From: Maridesulfovibrio sp050916235
GTDB lineage: Bacteria > Desulfobacterota > Desulfovibrionia > Desulfovibrionales > Desulfovibrionaceae
Length of the DNA: 64,000 bases
Direction: 5' to 3'
Assembly: GCF_050916235.1 (NCBI RefSeq)
Contig: NZ_CP104854.1
Span: 3,286,001 to 3,350,000 of the forward strand
Shown here: piece after piece, positions 16,113 through 24,847 of the stretch
Position numbering within the stretch: position 1 is the first letter of the stretch
How the letters are laid out: each line of letters starts with the position of its first letter
Program-made: the position numbers and the translations under genes
Notes under the pieces: generated by a model
The model's input: the letters and a program-made list of their open reading frames with translations, nothing else
The model's database searches: none
Told to the model about the DNA's origin: nothing

Positions 16113-17858
16113 CTAGTCTAACATGTCTTCAGCCAGAGCGACAGAGGAAGCTTTCTTTTCCACTTCCGCAAATCCGGATGCAGCCTGACTGGCCAGCTTT
16201 TCCTTGAGTCTGCTGCTGAGGGCCAGCTTCTGCTGGAAATACGATTCGAGCATGGTGGTTACCTGCGTGTTCTTGCGTCGCGCAGTCATGATGATCCGGC
16301 TGATGTCCTTGCCCTGCTGGGTGATCAGCGCGGAGTTGTTTTCGATGTACTCGTAGTCTGCCTGGAAGTCCTTGAACAGGGTGGTCAGGTTGGTCAGTTC
16401 TTCCTGAATCTCAATCAGCCTTGGTATGGCGGTAAGCGCTCCGATGGGGTTGTTCTGGGCGTTGCTGATCTGGCCTACCAGTTCTGCGGTTGCAAGGGCT
16501 ACGATACCTGCCTGCTTGGTTACTTCCGCGGCAAGGGGGCCGGCTTTTTCATCATAGGCAGTGATTGCCCTGTCGATGCCGACGATGACGTTGTTGGATT
16601 TTTCAATGCTCAGGTCATACATGGCATTGGATGCGTGCAGGTTGTTGGAGAACGAATCAATGATGGAATCAAGGTTCTGAATCTGCTGCGCATTGAGGTT
16701 GGAGAAGTCTGCAGCTTCCGACTTGATCTGATTTTCCAGCGCGTTGAGCATTTTGCCGTTTTCAGCGATTTTTACGGCAGCGCCTTCAATTGACTCTGTA
16801 GGCTCGTAGGAAAGGTCCTGAATGAAGGCCTTGATGGAAATTTTCTTCATTCCGGTTGTGCTGACACCTCGGGCGGTATCTGCTGCTGCCTTGTAGTTGT
16901 CGTTCATGGCTGCAACAGTGGCTCCGACCAGAGACTGCAATGCTCTGGTCTCGTTGAGTGCAGTCAGCATCTGTTCGCGGATTTCAACAGTCTTCTGGGC
17001 CAGTTCCTTACCCACGCTGACACTCTTGAGAATATCCTTGATGGCATCGTTCTGGCTTTGCGGCTGCACAGCATGCTGCTGTCCGCCCCCGCCAAGGAGC
17101 GCGGAAGCAAATGCTCCGAAAAGAGCTGCGCCGACACCACTGTCTGCCGAAGCTTTTTTCTTGGTGGTGGTCGTCTTGCTCTTAGTGCTGGATTTGAAAG
17201 AAGACTTCTTTTCCGGCTGGGCGGTAGCAACCTGCTTTCCACTTACGGTTTTTTGAACCGTGGCAGTTCCGTCCTTGCAGGCTACGGTGATGGTCTTAGT
17301 CTTGGCTATGGGCGCAAGGGGATCGGCCACACAGATTTCTGAGGCAATCCATCCGTCAAAGTTTTCACCTTTGACCTGATAGAAACCGTTTTCGTATCCG
17401 ACGATGTCAAACTGACTTTGGGCGGGAAGGTCCAGCGGAGTCCGGCGGCTTTTGTCCGGTGCATCGTATACCGTGGCCTTTTCTTTGTTGAATCCTCTGG
17501 TTCCCAGATAGTTTCCGAAGTCCAGAGTGATCAGTTTGTGGTAAACGAATCCGGATGCGCCGGTTCCGTCAGTGCGTTTGACTTTGTACCAGTTGCCGTT
17601 TCTGCCGGTTATTTCTATCTGAGTTCCTTCTGCAAGAATATCCACGACGTTTGATTTAGAAGATGAAACTTCACGGACATTGCTTCTGCTCTGGGCTGTT
17701 GCAGTAACCAGCGGTGTTATGACCACTGTTTCGGTTCTTACTGCTGTCTGTACTGGGGCCTGTTGCTGAATTGCGGAGTTCTGTTTGGGAACACAGCCTG
17801 CAGCAAGGATGCAGGCTGCAATCGACAAGGCAATGCAGCTCCTGAATGTGGAATACAT
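16113..17858 (-). CDS. Large lipoprotein with two SH3-like domains and helical body
   Basis: 581 residues from the ATG at 17856-17858, preceded by GGGAGGT; an upstream in-frame ATG at 17879 is less likely. Lipobox IACILAAGC places the lipid-bearing Cys near residue 22 with Val at +2 (outer membrane expected). Two bacterial SH3 repeats follow: residues ~55-115 (SNVREVSSSKSNVVDILAEG, later NWYKVKRTDG) and ~125-175 (ATVYDAPDKSRRTPLDLPA, later GFYQVKGENFDGWI). Such domains usually bind peptidoglycan or peptide stems. A Lys/Ser/Thr linker and a Gly-rich segment (~215-265) lead into ~300 residues of long helices rich in Asn, Gln and Ala, resembling a coiled-coil stalk. First gene of a four-gene operon of exported proteins. 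Function unknown; an envelope-spanning scaffold is a guess. Confidence 0.75.
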   Translation of the reverse strand: MYSTFRSCIALSIAACILAAGCVPKQNSAIQQQAPVQTAVRTETVVITPLVTATAQSRSNVREVSSSKSNVVDILAEGTQIEITGRNGNWYKVKRTDGTGASGFVYHKLITLDFGNYLGTRGFNKEKATVYDAPDKSRRTPLDLPAQSQFDIVGYENGFYQVKGENFDGWIASEICVADPLAPIAKTKTITVACKDGTATVQKTVSGKQVATAQPEKKSSFKSSTKSKTTTTKKKASADSGVGAALFGAFASALLGGGGQQHAVQPQSQNDAIKDILKSVSVGKELAQKTVEIREQMLTALNETRALQSLVGATVAAMNDNYKAAADTARGVSTTGMKKISIKAFIQDLSYEPTESIEGAAVKIAENGKMLNALENQIKSEAADFSNLNAQQIQNLDSIIDSFSNNLHASNAMYDLSIEKSNNVIVGIDRAITAYDEKAGPLAAEVTKQAGIVALATAELVGQISNAQNNPIGALTAIPRLIEIQEELTNLTTLFKDFQADYEYIENNSALITQQGKDISRIIMTARRKNTQVTTMLESYFQQKLALSSRLKEKLASQAASGFAEVEKKASSVALAEDMLD

Positions 17859-18196
17859 GAAAGACCTCCCTCTGTTCATGCGGTTGCTGTCGGATCCGGC
17901 TGTAAAAGATCTCGGATTGAAGTAAGAAATGTGAACTTGGATATCTTTAATCTATCGCACATTTTGTTATTGTCATAAAGAGCTTTGCTAATGTTTTTTT
18001 ACCTGAATGAGTGAGCGCCCGGTTAACGATTTTATATAGTTATATGCGGGGCTGGCGGAAGAATATTTCCAGCAGTATATCTGGGTGCGCAGGATGTGCT
18101 GCAGGACAGCAGGGGGGAGTTCAGGTATGCAGGGTTTGAATCAAAGAAAAAACCGCCCCCGAAAAAATCAGAGGCGGTTCCGTAGGCTTTCGTGAT
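17859..18196 (-). other. Intergenic region at left edge of the uppS operon
   Basis: 338 bases containing the promoter of the SH3-lipoprotein operon (no confident hexamers) and the uppS terminator near 18145-18180. AT-rich at 17940-18050. No gene seen. This is one junction of the block that separates uppS from cdsA. Confidence 0.5.
18145..18180 (-). terminator. Terminator after uppS
   Basis: Stem AACCGCC/GGCGGTT (18151-18157 with 18173-18179) followed by TTTTTTC on the minus strand. It ends the frr-uppS transcript before cdsA would be reached. Confidence 0.85.
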
Positions 18197-18892
18197 CTAG
18201 ATTTGATCGCCGGTTTTCCCGAACCGGCGCTGGCGGCGAGCATATTCGGCCAGAGCCTTGTCGAGTTCTTCGGGGGTGAAGTCGGGCCAGTAGACATCAG
18301 TGAAGTAGAGTTCCGAATAGGCGGCCTGATAGAGCAGGTAGTTGGAGAGTCTCAGCTCTCCGCTGGTGCGGATTATCAGGTCCGGGTCGGGCTGTCCGGC
18401 TGTGTACAGGTAGTCGGACATGGTTTCTTCGGTTATCCGGTCTTCACTTATTCCTTCTGCGACCATTTTTCTGCAGGCCCTGACCAGTTCGTCCCGCCCG
18501 GAATAGTTCAGGGCAAGGTTGAGGGTCATGGACTTGCAGTCCTCCGTTTTTTTGATGGTGTGGGCCACAACCTGCTTGACGCCGAAGGGGAACTCAGAGA
18601 GTTCCCCCAGTATTTTCAGGCGTATGTCCTGCTCTCGCAGGCTGGTAAGTTCTTTCTTGAGAAATACCGTCAGCAGATCGAAGAGCGTGGCAATCTCGTC
18701 TTTTGGTCTGGCCCAGTTCTCCTTGGAGAAGGTGTAGAGGGTCAGGTGTTCGATGCCAAGTTCCCGGCATCTGGTGACGATGTTTTTCGCGGCCTGGGTT
18801 CCGGCCTTGTGACCTTCGCTCCTTTTCAGCCCGCGCGCTTTGGCCCACCGTCCATTGCCGTCCATGATAACGGCTAAATGTCGGGGCAGCAT
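18197..18892 (-). CDS. uppS: Undecaprenyl diphosphate synthase
   Basis: Cis-prenyltransferase that adds isoprene units to farnesyl diphosphate, making the lipid carrier for peptidoglycan and O-antigen. Start chosen at the ATG 18890-18892, giving MLPRHLAVIMDGNGRWA as in the family; the longer frame to 18961 overlaps frr and is rich in Lys/Arg. Catalytic Asp is residue 11 in MDGNGRWA; GHKAGT, YTFSKENWARP and LIIRTSGELRLSNYLLYQ are the other conserved regions. 231 residues, near the usual ~245. Begins four bases after the frr stop. Confidence 0.94.
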   Translation of the reverse strand: MLPRHLAVIMDGNGRWAKARGLKRSEGHKAGTQAAKNIVTRCRELGIEHLTLYTFSKENWARPKDEIATLFDLLTVFLKKELTSLREQDIRLKILGELSEFPFGVKQVVAHTIKKTEDCKSMTLNLALNYSGRDELVRACRKMVAEGISEDRITEETMSDYLYTAGQPDPDLIIRTSGELRLSNYLLYQAAYSELYFTDVYWPDFTPEELDKALAEYARRQRRFGKTGDQI

Positions 18893-18896
18893 CGTA

Positions 18897-19454
18897 CTAG
18901 ATTTCCATGATTTCCTTTTCTTTCTCGGCGCAGGCAGCATCACACTTCTTGACGTAGTCATCGGTGAGCTTCTGAACGTCGTCCTGTGCCTTGCGCTGTT
19001 CGTCCTCGGAGATATCCTTGTCCTTTTCCAGCTTCTTCAGGGTATCGTTCATATCGCGGCGCACGTTGCGGATAGCGATCTTGGACTCTTCGGTGTACTT
19101 CTTGGCGATCTTGACCAGCTCTTTGCGGCGTTCCTCGGTAAGGGGAGGAATGATGATGCGCAGGACCTTACCGTCGTTGACCGGGTTGAGACCAAGGTCG
19201 GACTGCTGCAGTGCTTTTTCGATAAGGGAGAAAGCACCCCTGTCCCAGGGCTGGATGGCAACGGTACGGGAGTCCGGTACGGAAACGGAAGCCAACTGGT
19301 TGATGGGGGTAGGTGTGCCGTAGTAATCTACGGGGATCTTATCCACCAGCGAAGTGGCTGCACGTCCGGTGCGCAGTTTTCCGAAATCGCCTTCCAGGGA
19401 GGTCAGCGCGCCTTCCATTCTTTTTTTGCCGTCGGCAAAAACTTCATTAATCAT
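18897..19454 (-). CDS. frr: Ribosome recycling factor
   Basis: With EF-G, dissociates post-termination ribosomes. Full-length 185 residues: KLRTGRAATSLVDKI, DYYGTPTPINQLASV and IRNVRRDMNDTLKKLEKDK are the standard blocks of the helical and head domains. Six bases after pyrH and four before uppS, in one operon. Confidence 0.96.
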   Translation of the reverse strand: MINEVFADGKKRMEGALTSLEGDFGKLRTGRAATSLVDKIPVDYYGTPTPINQLASVSVPDSRTVAIQPWDRGAFSLIEKALQQSDLGLNPVNDGKVLRIIIPPLTEERRKELVKIAKKYTEESKIAIRNVRRDMNDTLKKLEKDKDISEDEQRKAQDDVQKLTDDYVKKCDAACAEKEKEIMEI

Positions 19455-19460
19455 AAAGAA

Positions 19461-20180
19461 TTATCCTCCGTGAACAATTGTTCCGATCTTTTCACCCCTG
19501 ACAACCCGCTCGATGTTGCCTTTCTCAAAGAGGTTGAAGACAATGATGGGCATATTGTTGTCCATGGCCAGTGAAGTGGCGGTGGAGTCCATTACGCCCA
19601 GTCTCTTTTCGAGAGTTTCAATGTAGGTGATAGATTCAAATTTTACTGCATCGTCGTGCTTCATGGGGTCTTTGTCGTAGACTCCGTCAACCTTGGTCGC
19701 CTTGATGATCGCCTCGGTCTTAAGCTCCATGGCCCTGAGTGCTGCGGCGGTGTCGGTAGTGAAGTAGGGGTTACCGGTTCCTGCAGCACAGATTACCACC
19801 CGGCCCTTTTCAAGGTGACGGACGGCTCTGCGGCGGATGTAAGGCTCGGCAACGGCCTGCATGGGAATTGCGGACATTACGCGGGTATCGCAACCGAGTT
19901 TTTCAAGAGCGTCCTGAACTGCCAGAGCGTTCATGATGGTTGCGAGCATTCCCATGTAGTCGGCGGAAGCACGGTCCATGCCCTTTGCAGAATCGGACAT
20001 GCCGCGAAAAATGTTACCGCCACCGATGACCAGAGCGACTTCCAGACCTTTCTTTACCACCTCTGCAATCTCGCCGGCAAACTGGCTGATTGCTGCAGGC
20101 TTGATACCGAACTGCTGATCTCCGGCCAGTGCCTCACCGCTGAGTTTGATCATTACCCGTGAATAGTGCAACTTGTCCAT
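19461..20180 (-). CDS. pyrH: UMP kinase
   Basis: Phosphorylates UMP to UDP in pyrimidine nucleotide synthesis; hexameric amino-acid-kinase fold. Motifs: IKLSGEALAG at the start, VIGGGNIFRG (phosphate binding), and TGNPYFTTDTAAALRA (UMP/ATP site). 239 residues, standard length. Head of the pyrH-frr-uppS unit. It is separated from tsf by 459 bases and a strong terminator, so it must have its own promoter. A GGGG ribosome site overlaps 20187-20190. Confidence 0.96.
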   Translation of the reverse strand: MDKLHYSRVMIKLSGEALAGDQQFGIKPAAISQFAGEIAEVVKKGLEVALVIGGGNIFRGMSDSAKGMDRASADYMGMLATIMNALAVQDALEKLGCDTRVMSAIPMQAVAEPYIRRRAVRHLEKGRVVICAAGTGNPYFTTDTAAALRAMELKTEAIIKATKVDGVYDKDPMKHDDAVKFESITYIETLEKRLGVMDSTATSLAMDNNMPIIVFNLFEKGNIERVVRGEKIGTIVHGG

Positions 20181-20639
20181 ACTTTCCCCTGTTTTTTAAG
20201 CGGATCTTGTCCGGTTGTTGGTGCTGGGCTTTTATCCGGATGTGTTTCTTCTGGCGCTTGCGGGAATCTGATCCGCCATCCGGTGTTTTCAAATAAACAG
20301 TTGTTCCGTTTCCGTGCAGTTCGTCCACGTTAGCAGATATTACCGCATACTGCTAACCCGTGGGGGAACTTCGGCTGCAACCGAAATTTGCCCCTTAAAA
20401 AGCCCAAATCCAAAAACGGGCATTCCGTATTGAATTTGAGCTTTGAAAAATTCATCTTCGAAATTCACCGACAACACAGGAGGCTTCATGCCGTTCCCGA
20501 TTCAGTGTCTTTCGTTCAGATCCTGTTCGGATGGTATAGTGATTTCGTCGTTTCAACTATAGTCCCTGGTACAGGTTTGGTCCGCTTGTTAAAAATTGGA
20601 CAAAAAAAACGGGCCTTGCGGCCCGTTTTCGGTGACGTC
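20181..20639 (-). other. pyrH upstream region with structured leader candidate
   Basis: 459 bases between tsf and pyrH. It holds the tsf terminator (20601-20630), the presumed pyrH promoter, and a nested hairpin at 20363-20394: GGGG/CCCC outer pairs and TTCGG/CCGAA inner pairs. The hairpin would lie in the pyrH leader RNA if transcription starts upstream of it; a regulatory role is only a guess. No gene seen. Confidence 0.4.
20601..20630 (-). terminator. Terminator after tsf
   Basis: Stem AAAACGGGCC/GGCCCGTTTT with loop TTGC and a run of eight T on the minus strand. Confidence 0.92.
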
Positions 20640-21263
20640 TTATTCTTCGTCTTTAGTTTCGTCTGCTGCAGCTTCCGCGAGGTTGATGCGAGCGAAGCGA
20701 CCGACCTGCATGTTCTCACCGAGAACTGCGATGGTCTCGTTGACGAGATCTTTAATGGTCTTTTTGTCGTCTTTAATGAAGACCTGCTCGAGAAGGCAGA
20801 CTTCCTTGTAGTATTTCTGAATGCGGCCTTCAACGATCTTTTCAGCGATGTTTTCGGGCTTGCCTTCAGCAATAGCCTGCTGCTTGTAGATTTCTCTTTC
20901 TTTCTCGAGAAGATCCTGGGGCAGTTCTTCAGGGCGTACGCAAACAGGGTTGGTTGCTGCAACCTGCATTGCCAGATCTTTGGCGAGCTGAATGAACTGC
21001 TCAGCCTTGGCAACGAAGTCGGTTTCACACTTGAGCTCAACCATGGTGGCGAGCTTGCCGTTGCTGTGCATGTAGGTGCCTACGAGACCTTCGCTGGTAG
21101 CGCGACCGGCCTTTTTAGCAGCCTTGGCAAGACCTTTCTCACGCAGGTAGGTGATTGCTTTTTCTTCGTCACCGCCGCATTCAGCGAGTGCCTTTTTGCA
21201 ATCCATCATTCCTACGCCGGTTCTTTCACGCAGGGCCTTAACCATCTGTGCGGTAATAGCCAT
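20640..21263 (-). CDS. tsf: Translation elongation factor Ts (short form)
   Basis: Guanine-nucleotide exchange factor for EF-Tu. N-terminal UBA-like and core signatures are intact: LRERTGVGMMDCKKALAE, EKAITYLREKGL and VELKCETDFVAK. At 207 residues it is shorter than the E. coli protein (283) and closer to the short Thermus type, lacking most of the second core subdomain. Acidic C-terminus (AADETKDEE). Two bases after rpsB, forming the rpsB-tsf unit. Confidence 0.95.
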   Translation of the reverse strand: MAITAQMVKALRERTGVGMMDCKKALAECGGDEEKAITYLREKGLAKAAKKAGRATSEGLVGTYMHSNGKLATMVELKCETDFVAKAEQFIQLAKDLAMQVAATNPVCVRPEELPQDLLEKEREIYKQQAIAEGKPENIAEKIVEGRIQKYYKEVCLLEQVFIKDDKKTIKDLVNETIAVLGENMQVGRFARINLAEAAADETKDEE

Positions 21264-21265
21264 GA

Positions 21266-22036
21266 TTATTCTGCCTCCTGAGGAGTTTCTTCAGCTTCTA
21301 CTGCTTTCTCGGTAGCCTTGGTTTCTTCAGCTGCCATTACCTTGTCTTCTTTGCGGCGTGCAGCGCCTTCGAGACAGGCATCAGCCATGTGAGCTGCAAA
21401 GAGTTTGATGGCGCGGATGGCATCGTCGTTACCGGGAATAATGTAGTCAACCATATCGGGATCGCAGTTGGAGTCTACTACTGCAACTACGGGGATACCA
21501 AGCTTGCGGCATTCCTGAATAGCAATCTGCTCACGCTTGGGGTCGATGACGAAAGCGGCAGCGGGGGAACCGTTCATATCTTTGATACCGCCCAGAGCGA
21601 GGTTAAGTTTCTTAACTTCGCGACCCATCATTACGATTTCCTTTTTGGGGAAACGGTTGATGGTACCGTCTTCGAACATATCTTCAAGCTTTTTGAGGCG
21701 ATCGATGCTTTTCTTGATGGTCTGGAAGTTGGTGAGGGTTCCACCCATCCAGCGGTGGGTCACGTGGTACATGTCCGCGCGGCCTGCTTCAGCAGCGATG
21801 GCTTCCTGAGCCTGACGCTTGGTGCCGATGAAAAGGATTTTGCCGCCGTTGGCAACGGTGTCAGCAATGAAGTCGTGAGCTTTACGGAAAAGCTTAACGG
21901 TCTGCTGCAGGTCCATGATATGGATGCCGTTGCGTGCGCCGAAGATGAAGGGGCGCATTTTGGGGTTCCAGCGACGGGTCTGGTGACCGAAGTGAACACC
22001 GGTCTCCAGCATTTGTTTCATAGTTACGTATGCCAT
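21266..22036 (-). CDS. rpsB: 30S ribosomal protein S2
   Basis: Small-subunit protein that binds near the 30S neck and recruits S1. Start chosen at the ATG 22034-22036, giving MAYVTMKQMLETGVHFGHQT, preceded by CAGGAGGAAAT; an upstream in-frame ATG at 22084 lacks support. Signatures: GHQTRRWNPKM, FIFGARNGIHIMDLQQT, DRWMGGTLTN-type block (HRWMGGTLTNF) and the IPVVAVVDSNCDPD region. 256 residues with an Ala/Glu-rich tail. Confidence 0.96.
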   Translation of the reverse strand: MAYVTMKQMLETGVHFGHQTRRWNPKMRPFIFGARNGIHIMDLQQTVKLFRKAHDFIADTVANGGKILFIGTKRQAQEAIAAEAGRADMYHVTHRWMGGTLTNFQTIKKSIDRLKKLEDMFEDGTINRFPKKEIVMMGREVKKLNLALGGIKDMNGSPAAAFVIDPKREQIAIQECRKLGIPVVAVVDSNCDPDMVDYIIPGNDDAIRAIKLFAAHMADACLEGAARRKEDKVMAAEETKATEKAVEAEETPQEAE

Positions 22037-22272
22037 GATTTCCTCCTGGGTTTTTCCTCCATTCCGGCGGATACGAACCCGCAACCGTTGCGGGCACCCT
22101 AAAAAAGCCGGAATGTGTGAATTTGGCTACGCACCATTACAGGTAAATTGATTCGAAATCAACCCCTCAGTGCCAGCCTTTGAAAAATAATTTTGACCCG
22201 TGCTGCTGCCGTTTTTCGATATTCTTCCGGTATCCCTGAAGCTTCAGCGAAATATTGCCGGCCTGTGCCCGG

Positions 22273-23040
22273 TTACTGCACGATTGTTTTCAGTGATTCC
22301 TCGGAGAGAGCCTTGTTGCTCAGCGTGCCGATTCCTTCTATCTCGACTTCAACCGTATCCCCGTCCTTGAGGGTTCCGATTCCCTTGGGGGTTCCGGTCA
22401 TGATCACGTCGCCGGGATTGAGGGTCATGATGGTGGAAATATAGCTGACCAGCTCGTGCGGGGTGCGCATCATGTCCGAGGTATTGCCTTCCTGGCGGAC
22501 CACTCCATTTACCATGGTCCGGAGACCCAGCGCGGAAGTGTCCAGCTCGGTTTCAATGCACGGTCCGATGGGTGCGAAAGTATCAAACCCCTTGGCGCGG
22601 GTGAAGAGCTTGTCCTTGCGCTGGAAGTCCCTTGCGGTGACATCGTTGGCGCAGGTGTAGCCGAAGATCAGCGGAGCCACCATTTCCGGCGGTACATTTT
22701 TTATGGGCTGGCCGACGATGACCGCCAGTTCCCCTTCATAGTCCACCTGCTGTGAAATGGAGGGCATTATTATGGCATCGTTGTTGCCGATGACCGCTGA
22801 GGACGGTTTGAGGAAGATCATGGGATCCTCTTCCATGTCCATGTTCAGCTCTCTGGCGTGCTCCTTGTAGTTCAGTCCGACGCAGACGATCTTGGACGGG
22901 ACTACTATGGGCAGGATCAGGCATTCGTTGAGGGGGATCGGTCCTTCTCCCGTCTGCCCGGCTATGAGGCTCTTGAAGTGGTCGCCCTCAAGGGTTGCGT
23001 AAAAAACGTTCTCTCCATGCTTGATCCGAAATACTTTCAT
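22273..23040 (-). CDS. Fumarylacetoacetate hydrolase family protein
   Basis: Member of the FAH superfamily of metal-dependent C-C hydrolases, decarboxylases and isomerases acting on beta-keto or enol acids. Conserved core: CVGLNYKEHARELN, then PMIFLKPSSAVIG, VDYEGELAVIVG (metal-binding Glu pair) and YTCANDVTARDFQ (Asp ligand), ending in GDVIMTGTPKGIG. The ATG at 23038-23040 has a GGGAG site; a GTG two codons earlier is also possible. 255 residues, the typical single-domain bacterial form. The true substrate cannot be told from sequence; oxaloacetate decarboxylase or acylpyruvate hydrolase activity is common in relatives. Confidence 0.85.
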   Translation of the reverse strand: MKVFRIKHGENVFYATLEGDHFKSLIAGQTGEGPIPLNECLILPIVVPSKIVCVGLNYKEHARELNMDMEEDPMIFLKPSSAVIGNNDAIIMPSISQQVDYEGELAVIVGQPIKNVPPEMVAPLIFGYTCANDVTARDFQRKDKLFTRAKGFDTFAPIGPCIETELDTSALGLRTMVNGVVRQEGNTSDMMRTPHELVSYISTIMTLNPGDVIMTGTPKGIGTLKDGDTVEVEIEGIGTLSNKALSEESLKTIVQ

Positions 23041-23143
23041 CTGCACTCCCGCGTTTCATTGAGCATCACAAAGGTCCATACCACAAATACAGGAAAATCA
23101 TAACCGGTTTTTCGTCTCTTCCGTCACCTTGTTTATATCTGTA

Positions 23144-24847
23144 TTAGATCATGCATTTTTCACATTTGGCGTCGATGTCGCTTTCCTCATCACCGGTGAT
23201 GGAAATCACCAGCGGTATGACCACCGGATCCCTGCCGAGCACCTTGCGGAAGAAACGGCGCAGTGCGGAACGGATGCGTTCCTTGAGTTTGCTGGTCTGT
23301 CCGGGAGGAATGTTTTCATAGACGTCAAGCACGATGCATTTGGCATCCTCAAGCAGGTGTGAATACTGCTGCTCGAAAACGAATCCCTTGGAGGTCACTT
23401 CAGGGCCGCGCAGGATTTCGCCGGAATTGAAATCAACCACGAGGGCAACGATAACAAGGCCTTCTCCGGCCAGAAGCTGGCGTTCCTTGAGAACTGTCTG
23501 ACCTACATCGCCGACACCTTTCCCGTCCACGAGGGTGCACTGTACAGGTACATTCTCCTCAAAGCGGATGCCGTGCAGCAGGAAGGTTACCGGTTCCCCG
23601 TCTTCGATGACCAGAGCCCGCTCCGGTGCCACGCCTGTTTCAACGGCAAGCCGGGCGTGTTTGATCAGGTGCCGGTATTCGCCGTGCACGGGGATGAAAT
23701 ATTTGGGCCGCACTGTTTCAAGCATGGTGCGCAGCTCTTCGCGATGGGCGTGTCCGGATGCGTGGATGCCCTGTACCTTTTCATAAAGAACTTCTGCGCC
23801 GAGCTTGTAGAGCCGGTTGATGACTTTGGTAATGGCCTTGGTGTTTCCGGGTATGAACCGCGAGGACATGAGCACGAGGTCGCCTTCCTTGATGGAAAGC
23901 TGACGGTGGTCCCCGGTGGAAAGCCGCGAGAGCGAGGCCAGTGATTCCCCCTGTGAACCGGTCACCAGCAGAACGATTTCATCGTCGCGGTAATCGGGAA
24001 GGTCTTCAAGTTCGATGATGTTGCGGCCCGGAACGCGCAGTTTGCCCATCTCGCGGGCAAGTTCGATGTTGCGGGCCAGCGACTTGCCGCTGATGCCCAC
24101 CACACGTCCGGTTTCATCGGCGAGGTCGAATATTTCCTGCATGCGCTGGATGTGGCTGGAGAAGAGTGTCACCAGAATGCGACCTTCGGCTTCTTCGAAG
24201 ATGTCGCGCATGGAGCTTTTGATTTCACGCTCGGTGAGGGCGTAACCGTCCTGCTCAATGTTGGTGGAGTCCGAAAACAGCAGGGTCACGCCCTGTTCGG
24301 AAAACTTGCGGATGGCTTCAAGGTCTGTTGCGTGCCCGCCGAGGGGGTTGCGGTCAATCTTGAAATCTCCGGTGTGGACCACGCGGCCCACCGGGGTTTC
24401 AACGCCAAGCGCGTAACCGTCGATGATGGAATGGCAGACCGGGAAAAAGTTGAAGGTCATGTCGCCCAGCGTCAGCCGCTCGTATGGTTTCACCTCGCGC
24501 AGGTCCACATAGGCTTCAAGGTTGTGTTCACGCAGCTTGTTTTCAACAAGGCCGAGGGTGAATGCCGAACCGTAGACCGGTACATCTATATAAGGAAGCA
24601 GCCAGGGCAGTGCGCCGATATGGTCTTCATGCCCGTGGGTGAGCACGATGCCCTTGAGCTTGTTCTTAAGGGTAAGAATATGGTCGAAGCGCGGGATGGC
24701 AATATCAACGCCGAAAAGAGCGTCGTCTGGAAAAATAAGCCCGCAGTCGATGATTGCGACTGCCTCTGCAGTGCTGAGCACCATGCAGTTCAGTCCGATT
24801 TCGCCCAACCCCCCGAGAGGGCAGACCGTAAGCTGCGCATCAGGCAT
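23144..24847 (-). CDS. rnj: Ribonuclease J
   Basis: Metallo-beta-lactamase/beta-CASP ribonuclease with endo- and 5'-to-3' exonuclease activity in mRNA decay and RNA maturation. Motif 2 THGHEDHIG sits at residues 70-78, HTGDFKID and later ASGHAHREEL supply further metal ligands, and FIPVHGEYRHL is the beta-CASP C motif. 567 residues with the C-terminal domain present. The last residues contain a CxxC (KCEKCMI). The start overlaps plsC by eight bases, so the pair is translationally coupled. RNase J in place of or beside RNase E is common in delta-proteobacteria. Confidence 0.94.
   Translation of the reverse strand: MPDAQLTVCPLGGLGEIGLNCMVLSTAEAVAIIDCGLIFPDDALFGVDIAIPRFDHILTLKNKLKGIVLTHGHEDHIGALPWLLPYIDVPVYGSAFTLGLVENKLREHNLEAYVDLREVKPYERLTLGDMTFNFFPVCHSIIDGYALGVETPVGRVVHTGDFKIDRNPLGGHATDLEAIRKFSEQGVTLLFSDSTNIEQDGYALTEREIKSSMRDIFEEAEGRILVTLFSSHIQRMQEIFDLADETGRVVGISGKSLARNIELAREMGKLRVPGRNIIELEDLPDYRDDEIVLLVTGSQGESLASLSRLSTGDHRQLSIKEGDLVLMSSRFIPGNTKAITKVINRLYKLGAEVLYEKVQGIHASGHAHREELRTMLETVRPKYFIPVHGEYRHLIKHARLAVETGVAPERALVIEDGEPVTFLLHGIRFEENVPVQCTLVDGKGVGDVGQTVLKERQLLAGEGLVIVALVVDFNSGEILRGPEVTSKGFVFEQQYSHLLEDAKCIVLDVYENIPPGQTSKLKERIRSALRRFFRKVLGRDPVVIPLVISITGDEESDIDAKCEKCMI

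Noticed and set aside
18893..18961. Extended uppS N-terminus
   Set aside because: Overlaps frr and adds a Lys/Arg-rich leader not found in the family; the ATG at 18892 gives the normal start.
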